A DNA stretch of 64,000 bases. Origin: Acridotheres tristis (taxonomy: Eukaryota; Chordata; Aves; Passeriformes; Sturnidae). The notes below the pieces were generated by a model. It was not told the origin of the DNA and made no database searches. It saw only the letters and a program-made list of their open reading frames with translations. The position numbers and the translations under genes were made by a program. How positions within the stretch are numbered: the first letter of the stretch is position 1; each line of letters begins with the position of its first letter. The stretch is taken from assembly GCA_037013685.1 (NCBI GenBank), contig CM072887.1:91284347-91348346 (forward strand). The letters run 5' to 3'. This document shows, one piece after another, positions 1-11,915 of this stretch.

Positions 1-2000
1 ATATACTGGAACAAGATAGTTTTTATATCTCACACACTGTAAGAATTTAAGCCTGGACTACAGACCCTTTGCCTCTGTAACTGGTTCTTTGACAACTCTG
101 GTAGTTGCCAAGAACCTACTCTTCTTGGCAACCTACATCTCTCCTGGGCTGTAGAAAAAGTGCAACACAATTTTGTCATGTAACTTATGCTAAAAGTTGC
201 TCTTTGCTGACCTATTACTATGGGTTTAATTTATCATAACAGATAAAGACTGGGAGTTAGCCATAAGGAATTGTGCTTGCTTATGCTTCAAGTCAAGCCA
301 AGACTTCACACTGTGCATTTAATTAATATTTTAATGGATGATTTAATGCAGTGGAAATTCATCAAAGTAGGAACTAAACTTGTTGTGAATAAAAGCATGT
401 AAATGCAACCATAGCAGTAGAGTGAGACTCTCCCTTCAACTTGTGTAGTATTTTCTAGCAATTTGGTATAATTTTATAATTAGAAATAAAACATTGCATA
501 AAAAATAATTCAAAAAAATAGGCAGGAAATATTCCAACCACATACCATAAAAACCCTTTGCCTCTTCCAGCCATTAATGACTTTTTCTCACTAATCACCA
601 ATAAGAAGTCAAATAAGGACAACCACACCTTCAGTAAAAATCATTCAGTTCAAACACTCCCTTTGATTTAGACTTCATAAACTAGCTCAGGAGATTTTGT
701 TTGATTAATTGTGCTTACATCTTTAGCTTGTTTTAAATCTATATATTTTGTAGTTTATGATGTAAACCCTAAATTAAACAACCCATTCCCTTACTTGACC
801 ACCCTCAAGGGTTCAAATACAGTCTTAAGCTGCTGGAATTAATGGCAAAAAGTAATACTGTCAAAGAAGAAATATGGCCATATAAGACAAATTTGTCTGT
901 GCTCATTCTGTCATTCTTTTCTCTCTTTTTCATAACCATAAAACAGAATAAGACATTATAGTGCAAAAGATTGTTTACAGAACATAGATTTTTAAACATA
1001 AACTGCCTAGTGTCAGGAAACTCAGAAATTAAATTTCTTTTCTGATTTGCTTTGTGTTCTGCCTTTTCCTTCATCTTTTCCTTCCAAATATGATTTTCCC
1101 CGTTGGTGAAATTGTTGATAGAATTGATCTACTCTTGCTTATATGTTCACCATATGTTTCCTAAAGTTTTTATTAAGTGGTATAAGTTCTGTTAACCCCT
1201 TAGAATCATATCCAGTAAACATGGAGACAATAACTTGTATTAGTATTATTAGTATTATTATTAGTATTACTGATTACTGTAGACAATATTAGGCATAACT
1301 TTTTTTTGAAATACTGTAAAATATTATGTAATGTTCAAAAAGTATGTATAAAAATCAGCCTGTATTTACAGTATGGTTTACAGGCATTAGTAGGAAAGCA
1401 AGAGAGACTTCGAGAAGTAATATTTTCTTTTTAAAAATCATGTACACTTTGGCATAAAATATGAAGAAAACTGTACAGTAATTGGGAAGATATGGAGGAA
1501 TAGATACATGCTGTCCTAGAGAATTGATGTCATCAAAAATGTGAGACCATAGATTGATTATAGAACATATAATGAATTACAGAACACAGATTGTAGTCTA
1601 AATATTTAAAATATTCCTTTTTCCAGTGATTTCCTCATTTAGATTACTGGTAACACAAAACAAATTTTTTGCTTTTCAAGCAAATATAAAAGGTGAAATG
1701 GCAAAAAAAAAAAGAAAATAAAAGATCAAAGGCAAAATAATGGTTTCAGTTGCTTTGCAATGCTGTAGAATTTACCAAATCTCCTTGGTGTTTCAATTAT
1801 CCCAGCCTTTCCCCTGAAATACTTCTGTCGTATTTACTACAACGATTTGCTAGTGCAAAATACAAAATATTCTTTCGTTAAAGACAAGGTATTGGTACTG
1901 TGGAAATGTATTTGACTACAAGATAAATGAACAGGCAGTCATCTGACTGAATGATTCTTCCAGTTTTAATAAATTTATGAGCTTTCTTTTCACAGCTTAT
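1..2000. other. AT-rich unique sequence, no gene seen
   Basis: No convincing gene, RNA or mobile element is visible. The only local structure is a short microsatellite-like run built from ATT and AGT units at about 1239-1269. Open frames here are short, lack domain-like composition and look like chance frames. Confidence 0.6.
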
Positions 2001-2162
2001 TCTCCATCCGGACACTTTTCACAGGGCTGCTGCCCAATCAGCCTGATTCCAATCTGTGGTGTAAGAATGCATACTCGTCCTTGTTGAAGTACACTGGGAT
2101 CTTGTTGCTCCATTTATCCAGGCTTTTGAGGTACCTGTGGATGTCAGCCCTTTTTAAGTGCT
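2001..2162 (-). mobile_element. Old CR1 LINE fragment, antisense
   Basis: The plus strand shows phrases typical of reverse-complemented CR1 near the end of ORF2: a segment like 'cagggctgctgcccaatca', then 'cttgttgaagtacac', then 'gaggtacctgtggatg'. In better preserved copies these correspond to the stretch for the nearest-family CR1 reverse transcriptase C-terminal part and following sequence. Divergence is high and neither end is clear, so this is an old 5'- and 3'-truncated copy. The assignment is by resemblance to known avian CR1 sequence from memory and is less certain than the other CR1 calls. Confidence 0.5.
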
Positions 2163-2448
2163 CCAGACATCTCTGCCAACTTGGTCTTACTTTCAAATGT
2201 GGGGGGAGGGTGTTACCAGCCTGTTGTCCATAGCATAGCTGAAGATCATAAATTTTTGATCTGTTTTGGTCTGTTTTGATTTTATTGTTAGTGTTGGCAC
2301 AGGGCGTGTAGTTGAAACAGAAACATCTTAGAACAACAGTGAATATTTAGAGCAGATTATTCAAGAATATATTATACACTGACACAATTTCTTATGTGGT
2401 CTTGTAAGGTATTAAAGATGCTTCTCTACTTTTCTAAAGATTTGCAAT

Positions 2449-2999
2449 TGTACTAGTTTGAAAGTAAACCAGTGAGACATCCCAAGTAAGAAATACAATT
2501 TAATAAGAAAATCAAAATAAATACAAATTACAGAAACACTGACAGAGTTTCTGACACCTGACACTTTGTTGGTCAGGGTGGTGGTAGCAGTCTGATTAAA
2601 TGCTGGCTGCAGTCCTGTTGAAGTGATAGATGTGCCTCTGTTGAAGCAGTGATCCTGTAGAAGGCTTTGATCTTCCTCTGAAAGTCCAGTGCCGCTCATG
2701 TATCTCTTGTCCCCTGGGAATTCAGTGGATAAGGCCACTGGTGGTGTTCCAAACTTCAGATTATATCCAGGTAGGAATTCTTGGTTCCTCCCCTGGGCAG
2801 AGCATCTCTCAATGAGATGATGTAATTTTATGAGTCATGGAGTGAGGCTTGATAGCCCATTAATAGAAGATATCTCTCCAGAGGGTGTTATGAGGGATGG
2901 ATCATGGAAGAGATAAAGATCACTGCCCCACCTGGTTTTAACAGATGATAATAGAACACATACTTTTGGTTACATCTTACATTGTAATCTAAGACAACA
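2449..2999 (-). mobile_element. Solo LTR of an endogenous retrovirus, minus strand
   Basis: The plus strand starts with TGTACTAGTTTGAAAG at 2449 and ends with ...AAGACAACA at 2999, so the TG...CA ends expected of an LTR are present. The whole stretch resembles a passerine LTR family in reverse complement, including 'gatgatgtaattttatgagt' near 2818 and 'gccccacctggttttaacag' near 2924. A TTTAAT near 2499 is the complement of an ATTAAA polyadenylation signal, which fits minus-strand orientation. No internal retroviral region flanks it, so it is a solo LTR about 551 bp long. No clear target-site duplication is visible. The frame called over this region on the minus strand is not a gene. Confidence 0.72.
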
Positions 3000-5086
3000 G
3001 TATTCTATTCATTGCTAATTGTTATAAGACCAGGCAATGAAGAATGCAGAAAAATAAAACAGCACAAAAAAAGTTTGGGTTCAAATTTGTCCTTTAAGAA
3101 AAAGGGGAAAAATTGCCACAACTATTAGAAAGGTAAAAGAATTGGACAGAATGTGAAAGCATTATATCTGTTTTATTTATTAATAATTAGGTATTTTATT
3201 TACATTTTTTTGGATGAACAATACTACATTTTTTTTTTTATTTGAGGAGACCTATACTTTGCCTAACAGTGTGGTAATCTCAAATACAAAAACACAGATT
3301 TGGGTGTTTTTTGTGTGTGTCTGTAATTCTGCAATTTCATTTTCTCTGTTTCCAGTTTCTTTTATGTCTCTAAGTTACTACAATGCAGAAAGGTTTGCAG
3401 CTTATAATTGCAAGTAATCAGAAGGAAAATCTTAATTAATTTTCATGCCTGTACCACTTCTGTTTTCTTTTGGGACAGTAATGAAAATTACCACCATTCT
3501 GTTAGCATCTCAAAGGAAATATCAGCATTTGAAGTACTCTGTAGCAGTTCTGGACAACAGAATAATAAATTTCAGCAACTGCTCCACTATTCAGTTGACA
3601 AATAGAAAACTCTGCCAACAAGACTTAAAACATCACATTCAAGCTGTAGATCCTTTGTCAAGCTGTGTGTTAACTCAGCATGAGGGGCATTGTGAAGACA
3701 TACCAGAAAAAGCTGTCACTAGAAGCTAAAAGAACTTCAGGCTTCACTGCTTGCTTCTCACAAAGATATATGTAAAATGTTGCTGTCAGCTCCTGCTTCA
3801 AATTAAATAAGGAATAATATTCAGGCTTGTCTCCCACTTTTCCACTTAAACTACTAAATATCTGCAAGTGTGAGCACATCTTATAAGTGTAGTCAGAAGC
3901 CATAGGAATTTAAGGAGATTTTTCAAGAGCTGCTCTCATAAAAACAGCCAAACAATGACTGACTGTCTGCCAATATCTGTATTAAAACTTATTTCATTAA
4001 ATATAAGCTTCCTCTTCTACAAATGCATTTATAATAACCTTCATGTAGTTCTAATAAAGTGTTCTGGAGACCTAGTCATACAGTATTTAAAGATAATATT
4101 TGTTTCTTTCCCTCAGATTTCCATCATCTTTTATTCTTTCTATGGGGAAAAGCATAATATACCTGAATCTGTAGAAAAATTATTAATAGGGGTATATTTT
4201 AATTGGTTTTTAAAAACCACTTATTCACAGTATAGCTTGTATGTCTTTCTTCACATAGTTTTAAACATATCTAAGATATTTACAAATTAAATTCTCCACA
4301 AAAACCATATTACAAACAGAATAAGCCTTGAATTTGTTAACCTGAAATATACTTACTTCATCTGTTGTCCCCCTAAATATATGCATAAATGTTAGTATAA
4401 TGGTAATTAAATTTACATGACATTGCAGATACTCCATGAGAATTTTAGTATAAAACTTATTTCCTCTGCTTTCCCGTATTGCCTAGGTAACAAAAATGGG
4501 GCTTAGCCTATAGCACTGGCAGTGCCAATGCCATTTCTGTTTACTGAATCTTAAAAAGAAAAAAATATATAGCAGAATGAATTACATACAATTCATATTT
4601 TTTTAAGAGTTTAATATTTAATAATCATCACTAAACCAAAATCACTTTTGAAGTTCATGCATGTTTTGCAGTGAGAAAGACTATGGGATCCAATTTCAAA
4701 AGATCTGCCCAAAAGTTTCATATCAGAATACTAATGATATTAAAAATGATATTAAATAATCCTTTTGCTACTGATAAAGTATTCCATTTTGATATACGCA
4801 GTCCATTCTTACAGAATTCTGTCTGAGCACCAGAATAGGAAAAAAACCAAGTTGTTTGCAATAGTTGCAATAACTATTAGATTATATACTTATGAAACTG
4901 AATTTAGCTTTAACAATGCTACCAATCCTTTGGAAATCCCAGACGCTACTTATACACACTTAATGGAGAGTTATTTCAGGCTTATACTACTACATCAGGT
5001 TAATGCCACCTTGCCCTACACTTACATTACTGTTTGGAATGTGTTGGGCTGCTCATACAAAGTCACAATCGTGACTAAAATAAAAT
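3000..5086. other. AT-rich unique sequence, no gene seen
   Basis: Several short overlapping open frames (67 to 144 codons) lie here on both strands. They have AT-driven amino-acid composition (Leu, Ile, Phe, Tyr, Asn, Lys) and no recognisable motif, and no strong splice-bounded segment was seen. I treat all as chance frames. Confidence 0.55.
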
Positions 5087-5143
5087 GGGGGTTTTGGGTG
5101 TTTGTTTATGGGGTTTTTTTGAGGGGGAGGGTGTGGGGGTGGG
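5087..5143 (+). other. G-tract cluster with canonical G-quadruplex motif
   Basis: In AT-rich surroundings the plus strand carries seven G-tracts: 5087-5091, 5096-5098, 5110-5113, 5123-5127, 5129-5131, 5135-5139 and 5141-5143. The last four fit the G3+N1-7 rule with loops of 1, 3 and 1 bases, a geometry that favours a stable parallel quadruplex. What this does in the cell is unknown. A TG-rich slippage-prone tract is the simpler explanation for its origin. Confidence 0.7.
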
Positions 5144-5759
5144 TTGTGTTTGTGGAGCTGAGCTTCAGTGACCTGAAGAGGTGGGAGGGTTGTCTTTGAG
5201 AAACTCTACAATCACTTCAGGGACAATTAGAGACCTACATGTAGCACAAAGAATCAATTCAGCCTGAAGAGATTTTTTTCTACTTCTTTTTTTTAAATCC
5301 AGAAAAATGCAATGACTTTTTGCCTCTTGAGTTCTAGCTGATACAATGTAAACAAACGTGACAAGACATGTTTTGCATTTCTGCCATATAACTTCAGATA
5401 TCACTTCTGAGAAAAAAAAATAGAGTAAAAGCTGCTTTTAGTTTTCCAGCTGCAGACACTATTTGTCAAGGTTAATATTTAGTATTACCTGCTCATACTG
5501 CTCTATTAAAAGTTTTTGCTGAATCATTGGAAATAAGGCATTATGGTAAGTAAATAATTCACTCCATTCATATAGCTCTGCCTTTTGGGAACTATTATTT
5601 AAATTACAAAATGTTTATTGTCAATATAATGAAGATGTTTGTTTGTTTGCATCTGGGTAGCTGCCCAAAAAAGATTTTAGACATGTTAGAGAAAGAAAAA
5701 TTACATAATGATTATACTTTCATCAGATATCTTTTCCACCCTAAATCCTTTTAAATGGG
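5144..5759. other. AT-rich unique sequence, no gene seen
   Basis: Nothing recognisable apart from AT-rich DNA. The antisense frame at about 5165-5404 and the end of the plus-strand frame reaching 5199 run through simple sequence and are not supported as genes. Confidence 0.5.
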
Positions 5760-5780
5760 AAAAAAAAAAAAAAAAAAAAA
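5760..5780 (+). repeat. Poly-A run of 21 bases
   Basis: Uninterrupted A from 5760 to 5780. It could be a mononucleotide microsatellite or the tail of a very old retroposed sequence to its left, but the left side (about 5640-5759) shows no recognisable retroposon. Confidence 0.9.
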
Positions 5781-6238
5781 GCCTGAAACGCACAGCAAAG
5801 AGGGATGAGGGGTTAGTTGGGTCTTGGTCCAATAGTGACATGCTCTAGGAGCTGAGCAGGTGTTAGCTAGCACCCTGTCAGGGTAGGCCATGAGCACAGG
5901 CAGTTCAGACTCTTAGAGGCTTTGAAAGCAGGGATCCCACAACAGTGTAAAAGGTGTTAATCTGACAGTTCCCTGGAGTTCTGTGGTGGGATATGTATGT
6001 GGGGCCCCTGCCTTTTTCAGGCCCCACTATGATCTGATAAATGCTTGTTAAGCTTCGGCTTTAATGAACTCATGCTACCTAATGAGTTCCTGCTTTTTCA
6101 TTTTTATGAACAGCCTTTCAAAATATATTTTTGCCTGAATGTCATACCATCCTTGTTCTCACACTTTCACAGAAAGTTGCCAATGCAAAATGCAGCAAGG
6201 ATGAAACATTGCTATAACTAAAGCCCCCTCTCTTGCAG
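5781..6238. other. Unassigned GC-richer segment with a hairpin, upstream of candidate exon
   Basis: This segment is noticeably less AT-rich than its surroundings. It contains an inverted repeat GTGGGGCC (5999-6006) and GGCCCCAC (6020-6027) that can form a hairpin; an alternative pairing uses CCTG (6007-6010) with CAGG (6018-6021). A near-palindrome GGTGTTAGCTAGCACC lies at 5859-5874. The right end, 6212-6238, looks like a 3' splice region: a branch-point-like 'ctataactaa', a pyrimidine tract and a terminal AG. It could be a decayed retroelement or conserved intron sequence; I do not recognise it. Confidence 0.4.
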
Positions 6239-6452
6239 CCCTATAGACAGCAGCCCAAAACAAGACCCTTTGAGCTCTCGTGCACCACAGCAGGCTGTGA
6301 CCAGCAGCCTCCCTCTGAGTGGGATGCCTGTCAGAGCCAACACACTCTGGGGTTTGCCATGCTCAGAGGATTGTCAAACGATGATGGATCCTGGGCCTGT
6401 ACCCCCACTTCTCAGGGCTCAATCCTTTGGCTTCGATGCAAAGGCATCTGAA
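6239..6452 (+). CDS. Candidate internal coding exon, product unrecognised
   Basis: A 214-base, relatively GC-rich segment is open in one frame (codons from 6240) and bounded by good splice signals. On the left are a branch-point-like 'ataactaa', the pyrimidine tract 'cccccctctcttgcag'-like sequence and an AG at 6237-6238. On the right is GTAAGC at 6453. As an exon it would start with one base completing a codon and end on a codon boundary. The roughly 71 residues are rich in Ser, Pro, Gln and Ala (for example SSRAPQQAVTSSLPLSG, then PVPPLLRAQSFGFDAKASE), like a disordered linker or cytoplasmic tail. I recognise no domain and assign no gene. A second frame is also open to a stop at 6449, which weakens the case. 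It could instead be an exapted retroelement piece or a chance open segment. Confidence 0.35.
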
Positions 6453-9062
6453 GTAAGCATTTCACTATTTTTAGGGGAATTTTTCACAGGTACCTTGCAC
6501 TGACTCCTTATGTCTGTGTGCATATGCTATATCAAATGTGGGAGAAATGCTGCTCTCCTAAATGTTTGAGTACATTAGGTATCTAAGTAAGATAGGCCTG
6601 TAAATCAATTACTGTTGTGATATAGTAAATCCTATGTGAATCCTTTGGTAAAGTGATAAATTCAAGTTAAGTTATAAGTTAAACAATGTTAAGTTTCAGT
6701 GTTGTTGAGCTTTTAGGCCATATTTCTATGCTTGCCCCTTCTATCCCTTTCTCACGTACACACACAGAGATAGCTCTCTGTTTGTTTTAGTTTGATTTGA
6801 TTGACTGGATTTTTGTTGCTTTTTCTTGGTGTGCCTTAACCATATAGGACGTAGTAGAGTGAACATTGCCAATTTGAACCTTGCCAATTAACTTGTCATG
6901 TTGTTGCTTTTATGTTAAATCTGTTTTTACTGATACCTGTCCCAGTGAGTCATTCGTGATCTAAACCACTCATTTTTAACAGATTAGTGTGACTACTTGC
7001 AGTAGCAGGCCAGTTTGTGCAAGGTTTCTTGGGCCTTATCTGGTTTAGCATGCTTTGTATCCAAAATCCATAATCTTCATTTTAGTCCTTTTCCTAACAC
7101 CATTTTCCTTGCAGCAGCCTATATGGTTTCATTTTCCCAAGCAAATCTTGCAAATCAAGGCTCAGAATTTAGTTCTTACAGGAATGCTACAATATTCACT
7201 ACAAAAACATTACACTTTGCTTACATATAAGAATTAGACAAAATAAAGAGCGTCTGACTGGAAAGGCAGACTTTGGGTTTGAAAACTCTAAATTATCAGA
7301 AAGAGTGAAAGACACTGTTTTCTTCATTTTGATTGGTACTAATACATGAGAAAAAATATCCAATCATTAACTTTATTACTTAAAAGTAATTTAAATATGC
7401 AAAAATATCCATATAAAGCTGTTTGTTAATATCTAAAGAAAAAAACTGAAACAATACAATTTTCAATTTTGCATTGAAGACTTTTTGTGTAATTCCATGT
7501 GACACAACAGCAGTCAGTAAAATTTTAAATAAAGTAATATAAATAAATATCACATTCCACTCTCACATTGCTTAAAGAAGTAAGAGAATTTGTCATTTTT
7601 CAGACCTGGAACTTCTTTCTTTCTTTTTACAAGACTTCATCCAAGCTAGTGGATGCACTTAGGTTTTAGTTTTTATCCTGAATCATGAACTTTCATGCAC
7701 TACCACAGCTAAAAATCATTTCCTTGGTTATACCCATAATAGACAATATCCTGAATCTCTATAGGGTCTATCAAAATAAAATTAAAGTCATACAGTCATA
7801 ACATCGTGCAGGAGTCACTCCATCTTTCCCTGAAAAGATAATGGCCCTCTGTGAACATAGTATTTAAAGTAATGAACAAAAACACCACAGTGAAATACAA
7901 ATTCTGAAATAAGAGAACAGGGTATGTGCATCTAATGCCTTTACAAAGTGAAGGGCAGAAATTTAGCTTGGGCACATTTATAGAACACAGCTGTTCATAT
8001 AGGCTGCATGACTGTGACTGAGCAGGATCTCTAAGACTAGAGTGTGGATGAGGATGGTTCAGTTCCCACCGTCCTTCAGGTTTCAGACTATCTTCCTAGA
8101 TATATGGGTTCTACATCATGTGTAGTTAAGTGGAAACAGCAGGCACTATGGAGGTGGTAAACTCATCGTTTAACATTCAGAAGAAAGAGAAATTGGCATG
8201 GGGAATCCTGAATAAAATGGAACCCACAATTACTGTTTTCACAGGCTTTGATGATCTAATCCAATAATATTTTTGTTATTTTTAACTACTCTTCTACAAA
8301 ATATGCTATGAACTCTACAGAACTTGTTGAACAAAATATCGATATGAGTTATCTAAATAACTCCCTGTATTTCCAGTGTTAACTGCTTTAGCAGGAATGA
8401 GGTAAGAAATTCCATCTTACTTTAGGCAAGGGCCATGAATTATGAAACAATTTGGATATGTGCCTCTGTCGCAACGATACTCCTTTTTTTTGGCATGGTG
8501 TATTAGATCTTTTCTCCCTTTCAGTTATGTCAAATAGTTTCTCACTTTTATGAGCCTGTCTTCAACTATCAATCCTACCAGCAGCTCACCTTTTTCAAAA
8601 TCCACAGCAAAAACATTTCCTCCTTTGCATCTAACTCTTAATTTCTCCTTCTGTCTGCATTCTCAATCTAATATCTGACTAAAGTGATTTTGACTTACTG
8701 TTTAGAATGTAGAATTTGCTAAAGAAATTATACAAAATGCCATATTTCACCAATCAAACATTGCATGAGGAACATTTCTTTTCCCCATTGCCTTTTGTAA
8801 AAGTTTTAAATTAGGCACTTAATCACTCTTCATAAATTCTGAGTCATTTGGCTGAGCGACTTTTTCTACAATAATCTTTTTTATCTATTTTAACCAGGTA
8901 AGTGGTGTAAAATGAAAGTGCAACACTAAAATGTATTACTATATTATCTGAACCACACATATTTAAACTGATACATATAACACAATCATTCCAGTTTTTA
9001 GATTTAGTAAGTTGTAGACTAACTGGTGTAAGTAAGCTAGCTGGTATAATTAATAGTTGGAC
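6453..9062. other. AT-rich unique sequence, no gene seen
   Basis: Beyond the donor-like GTAAGC at 6453 the sequence returns to AT-rich DNA. No LINE, LTR or SINE is recognisable. Short frames near 7015-7237 have no recognisable features. If the segment at 6239-6452 is a real exon, this is intron. Confidence 0.55.
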
Positions 9063-9695
9063 AAAATCACAGAATATGCTGAGTTGGGAGGGACCCATAA
9101 GGATCATCGAGTCCAGTTCCTGGCCCTACAAAGAACCATCCCCAAGAGTTACAGCACATGCCCGAGAGAATTCTCCAAACTCTTCTTGATCTCTGTCAGG
9201 CTTGGTGCTGTGACTACTGCCCTGGGAAGCTGTTCCAGTGCCCAACCACCCTCTAAGTGAAAAACCTTTTTCTAATATCCAACCTAAACCTCCCCTGACA
9301 CAGCTTCAGGCCTTTCCCTCAGGTTCTGTCACTGTCACCACAGAGCAGAGATCAGGGTCTGTCCCTCCTCTTCCCCTCACAAGAAGCTGTAACTGCACTG
9401 AGGTCTCCCCTCAGTCTCCTCCAGGCTGAACAGACCCAGTGCCCTCAGCTGCTCTCATGCAGCTTCCCCTCTAGACCCTTCCCCATCTTTGTTGCCCTCC
9501 TTTGGATTTTCTCTTATAGTTTAATATCGTTTTTACATTGTGACACCCAGAACTGCCCCAGCACCGGAGCTGAGGCTGCCCCAGCTCAGAGCAGAGCAGG
9601 ACAATCCCTCCCTTGCCTGGATGGCCATGCTGTGCCTGATGGCCCCAGGACAGGGTTGGCCCTCCTGGCTGCCAGGGCACTGCTGGCTCATGTTT
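9063..9695 (-). mobile_element. CR1 LINE 3' portion, antisense
   Basis: The left end 'aaaatcacagaatatgctg' followed by 'gagttgggagggaccc' is the reverse complement of a CR1 3' terminus. It is followed by other CR1 hallmarks: 'gctgttccagtgcccaacc', 'tccaggctgaacagaccc' and 'ttgttgccctcctttgga'. The copy is 5' truncated on the right near 9695, after 'gctggctcatgt'. It is moderately diverged and belongs to a subfamily different from most other copies here. The frames crossing it on both strands are not independent genes. Confidence 0.88.
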
Positions 9696-11915
9696 GTTGG
9701 AGCTTCACTGATTTATACAATTTAGGATCTGACCTAGTATGTGTGAACTTTTAATTCCTGTGTGTGATAAATTGCTGTTTTAAAATACAATACGGGAGCA
9801 GCACTACTTTGCAGTTCAAATGTAATGTGATACATAACCTGGACTATACCCTTATCTATTTGCTTGCTCTGCATTATCCTGTAAATGAACTAATTCACAA
9901 ATAATACATTCTATGCAAGACACTATAAACCATCGTGAAAGTATGATGAGTGTTGTATGAATAATTTTGTTTATTCTCAGCTCTGCAAAAGATGTTTTCT
10001 ATAGAAATAAATAGCATTCATTTTTAACACTTCTTGGCTGTACATTTTAGATAGATGTATACATACAAACACATATATATTATGGATGTATGTCTACATG
10101 CATTATGTACAATTATGTATATATATTTATATACAAAATAGAATGCAAATTTAATAGGGGTACATAACTATTTCATTAACAACATATGAGGCATAACAGA
10201 ATGTGGTGTAGATCAGACAAATGATACTTGTAAATGAACCAGCTAAATGAATCAACTGCGCCTTATTTGGTGGGGAGGTGTCAACATTGCAGAGAGACAA
10301 AAAATGCCAACATCCTCGCTAGCAGTTTCTACAGAAAGATCTAAAGATTAACTGACTTAGAGAACAAACACACGTACTCATAAAGCTGGTCCTGTGGAGA
10401 GAAAATTAAGACAGTGCCTACCTTATGCACAAAGAATTTGAATGTCAGTTCCCAACCTGTATTTTCTACAGCTGAAAAATAAATTGCAGATTTAATTTTA
10501 CAGTTGTGTCAATTCTGCATCTTTTATAAATATACAGGCTACTTGAAAAAGAAGGCTGTAGGGAAGATCTAGAAGAGTTCACTCCAGGCTATTTTGCTAC
10601 TGATTTGGCAGAGAAATTCACAGTACTACATATTAAATTAATCCATCTATTAAAATCAATCTATTCTAGGTACATATATTTACTCATTTAAAAAGTTATT
10701 GGTAAAATTAACTATTCCTGATATTATTTTAACTAGAAATTGTATTAGAGAAGAAAATTTATAAGTAAAAAAAAAAATTACTAGGAAATTAATAAGTAGA
10801 AAAACCTTTAACCAAGGTCACTGCTTGAAAATTATACTGACCATGTCTCAATGCTGTCCACATTTGTCATTAGATACTATGACACACTTGAATATAAACT
10901 GATTCTGACAGCAGAAGAGAGTTCTAGCTAAAATCAGCAAGGGCAATGTTGACTGGAATGACAATCAGCTTCACACTCTCAATCTTTCCTTTGTTAAACT
11001 GAAAATGTGCATCAAATCTTGATATTCTCAGCTATGGACAGAAGACTAAATATTCTCTGAATTTTAACTTTTCTGTTCATTCACTATTTTTGATTGCTTG
11101 TTTTATTAAGTTTATTTATTTCAGTGCTAATACTGTATATTATCTTAATATTAGCTTTCATGATGATATATATGCTTTATATGTGTGTACACATTCAAGG
11201 TATATCATGCAAAAGCAGGAGCACATTCTTACTGTAGCCAAGGCGCAATTACCATTTAATTCAACAGGAACAGCATACCTCATTTAACTTTAATAATTTA
11301 AATATGTTTTGTAGTTGCATATTTTCTATGTCTTACAGAAAAGGCTTGAGTTCATAGTTGGTAGTCCTGTCATTCATAACACTGTAGTGAAACTCATCAG
11401 TTCTGGTTCTGTTTCTCTATTACTTTAGACAGACATATTTTGGCTTTGGTTTTTATTGCCTTGAAACTTTTTTCCTCTGTTTTTACACCTGGACCTCATT
11501 AGGGTTGAGAATGTGAACTATCTGTGGGATTTGATTATATAAGAGGCTCACAGTACAGAAATTCTTCATAGAGATGAAATCTGCTTGGTGTCTAGTTCTC
11601 TGAGATATTGCCAAGGGCTGAATGTAGTGAACTGTGTTTTTAAGCGATATCATTTTAAGGAATCCCAGATATTTTCTCAGTCAGGGATTTTGAAATCTTA
11701 GGCACACATATCTCATTAAATTATGTAAAATTTAGGTATCTAATTCCTTTGGACTGCTCTGAAACTTCAAGGATTATTTATTGGTGAATTTAGATCCACT
11801 ATGGTTACACAGAACAGCTGTGAGGACAGAGATCCCCTTAACAAATTACTGTTGTATATGAAGATTGAGAGGAAGACTTTATATTGCTCCAAATAAGTTA
11901 AAAGCTATGTGACAA
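9696..11915. other. AT-rich unique sequence with a TA/CATA-rich stretch
   Basis: Nothing gene-like. A low-complexity stretch of ATAC, ATAT and TATG units runs from about 10050 to 10137. The 65-codon frame near 11090 has no recognisable features. Confidence 0.55.

Noticed and set aside
2412..2738. 108-codon minus-strand frame
   Set aside because: It lies almost wholly inside the minus-strand LTR at 2449-2999 and shows no retroviral or host protein motif.
4765..5199. 144-codon plus-strand frame
   Set aside because: AT-driven composition, and its C-terminal part is translated from the G/T-rich quadruplex tract; no domain or splice support.
5640..5780. Poly-A at 5760-5780 as the tail of a processed pseudogene
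   Set aside because: The sequence to its left shows no coding similarity, and no target-site duplication was found; a microsatellite is simpler.
9471..9725. Overlapping frames on both strands
   Set aside because: Both fall inside the antisense CR1 at 9063-9695 and do not follow the CR1 ORF2 frame.
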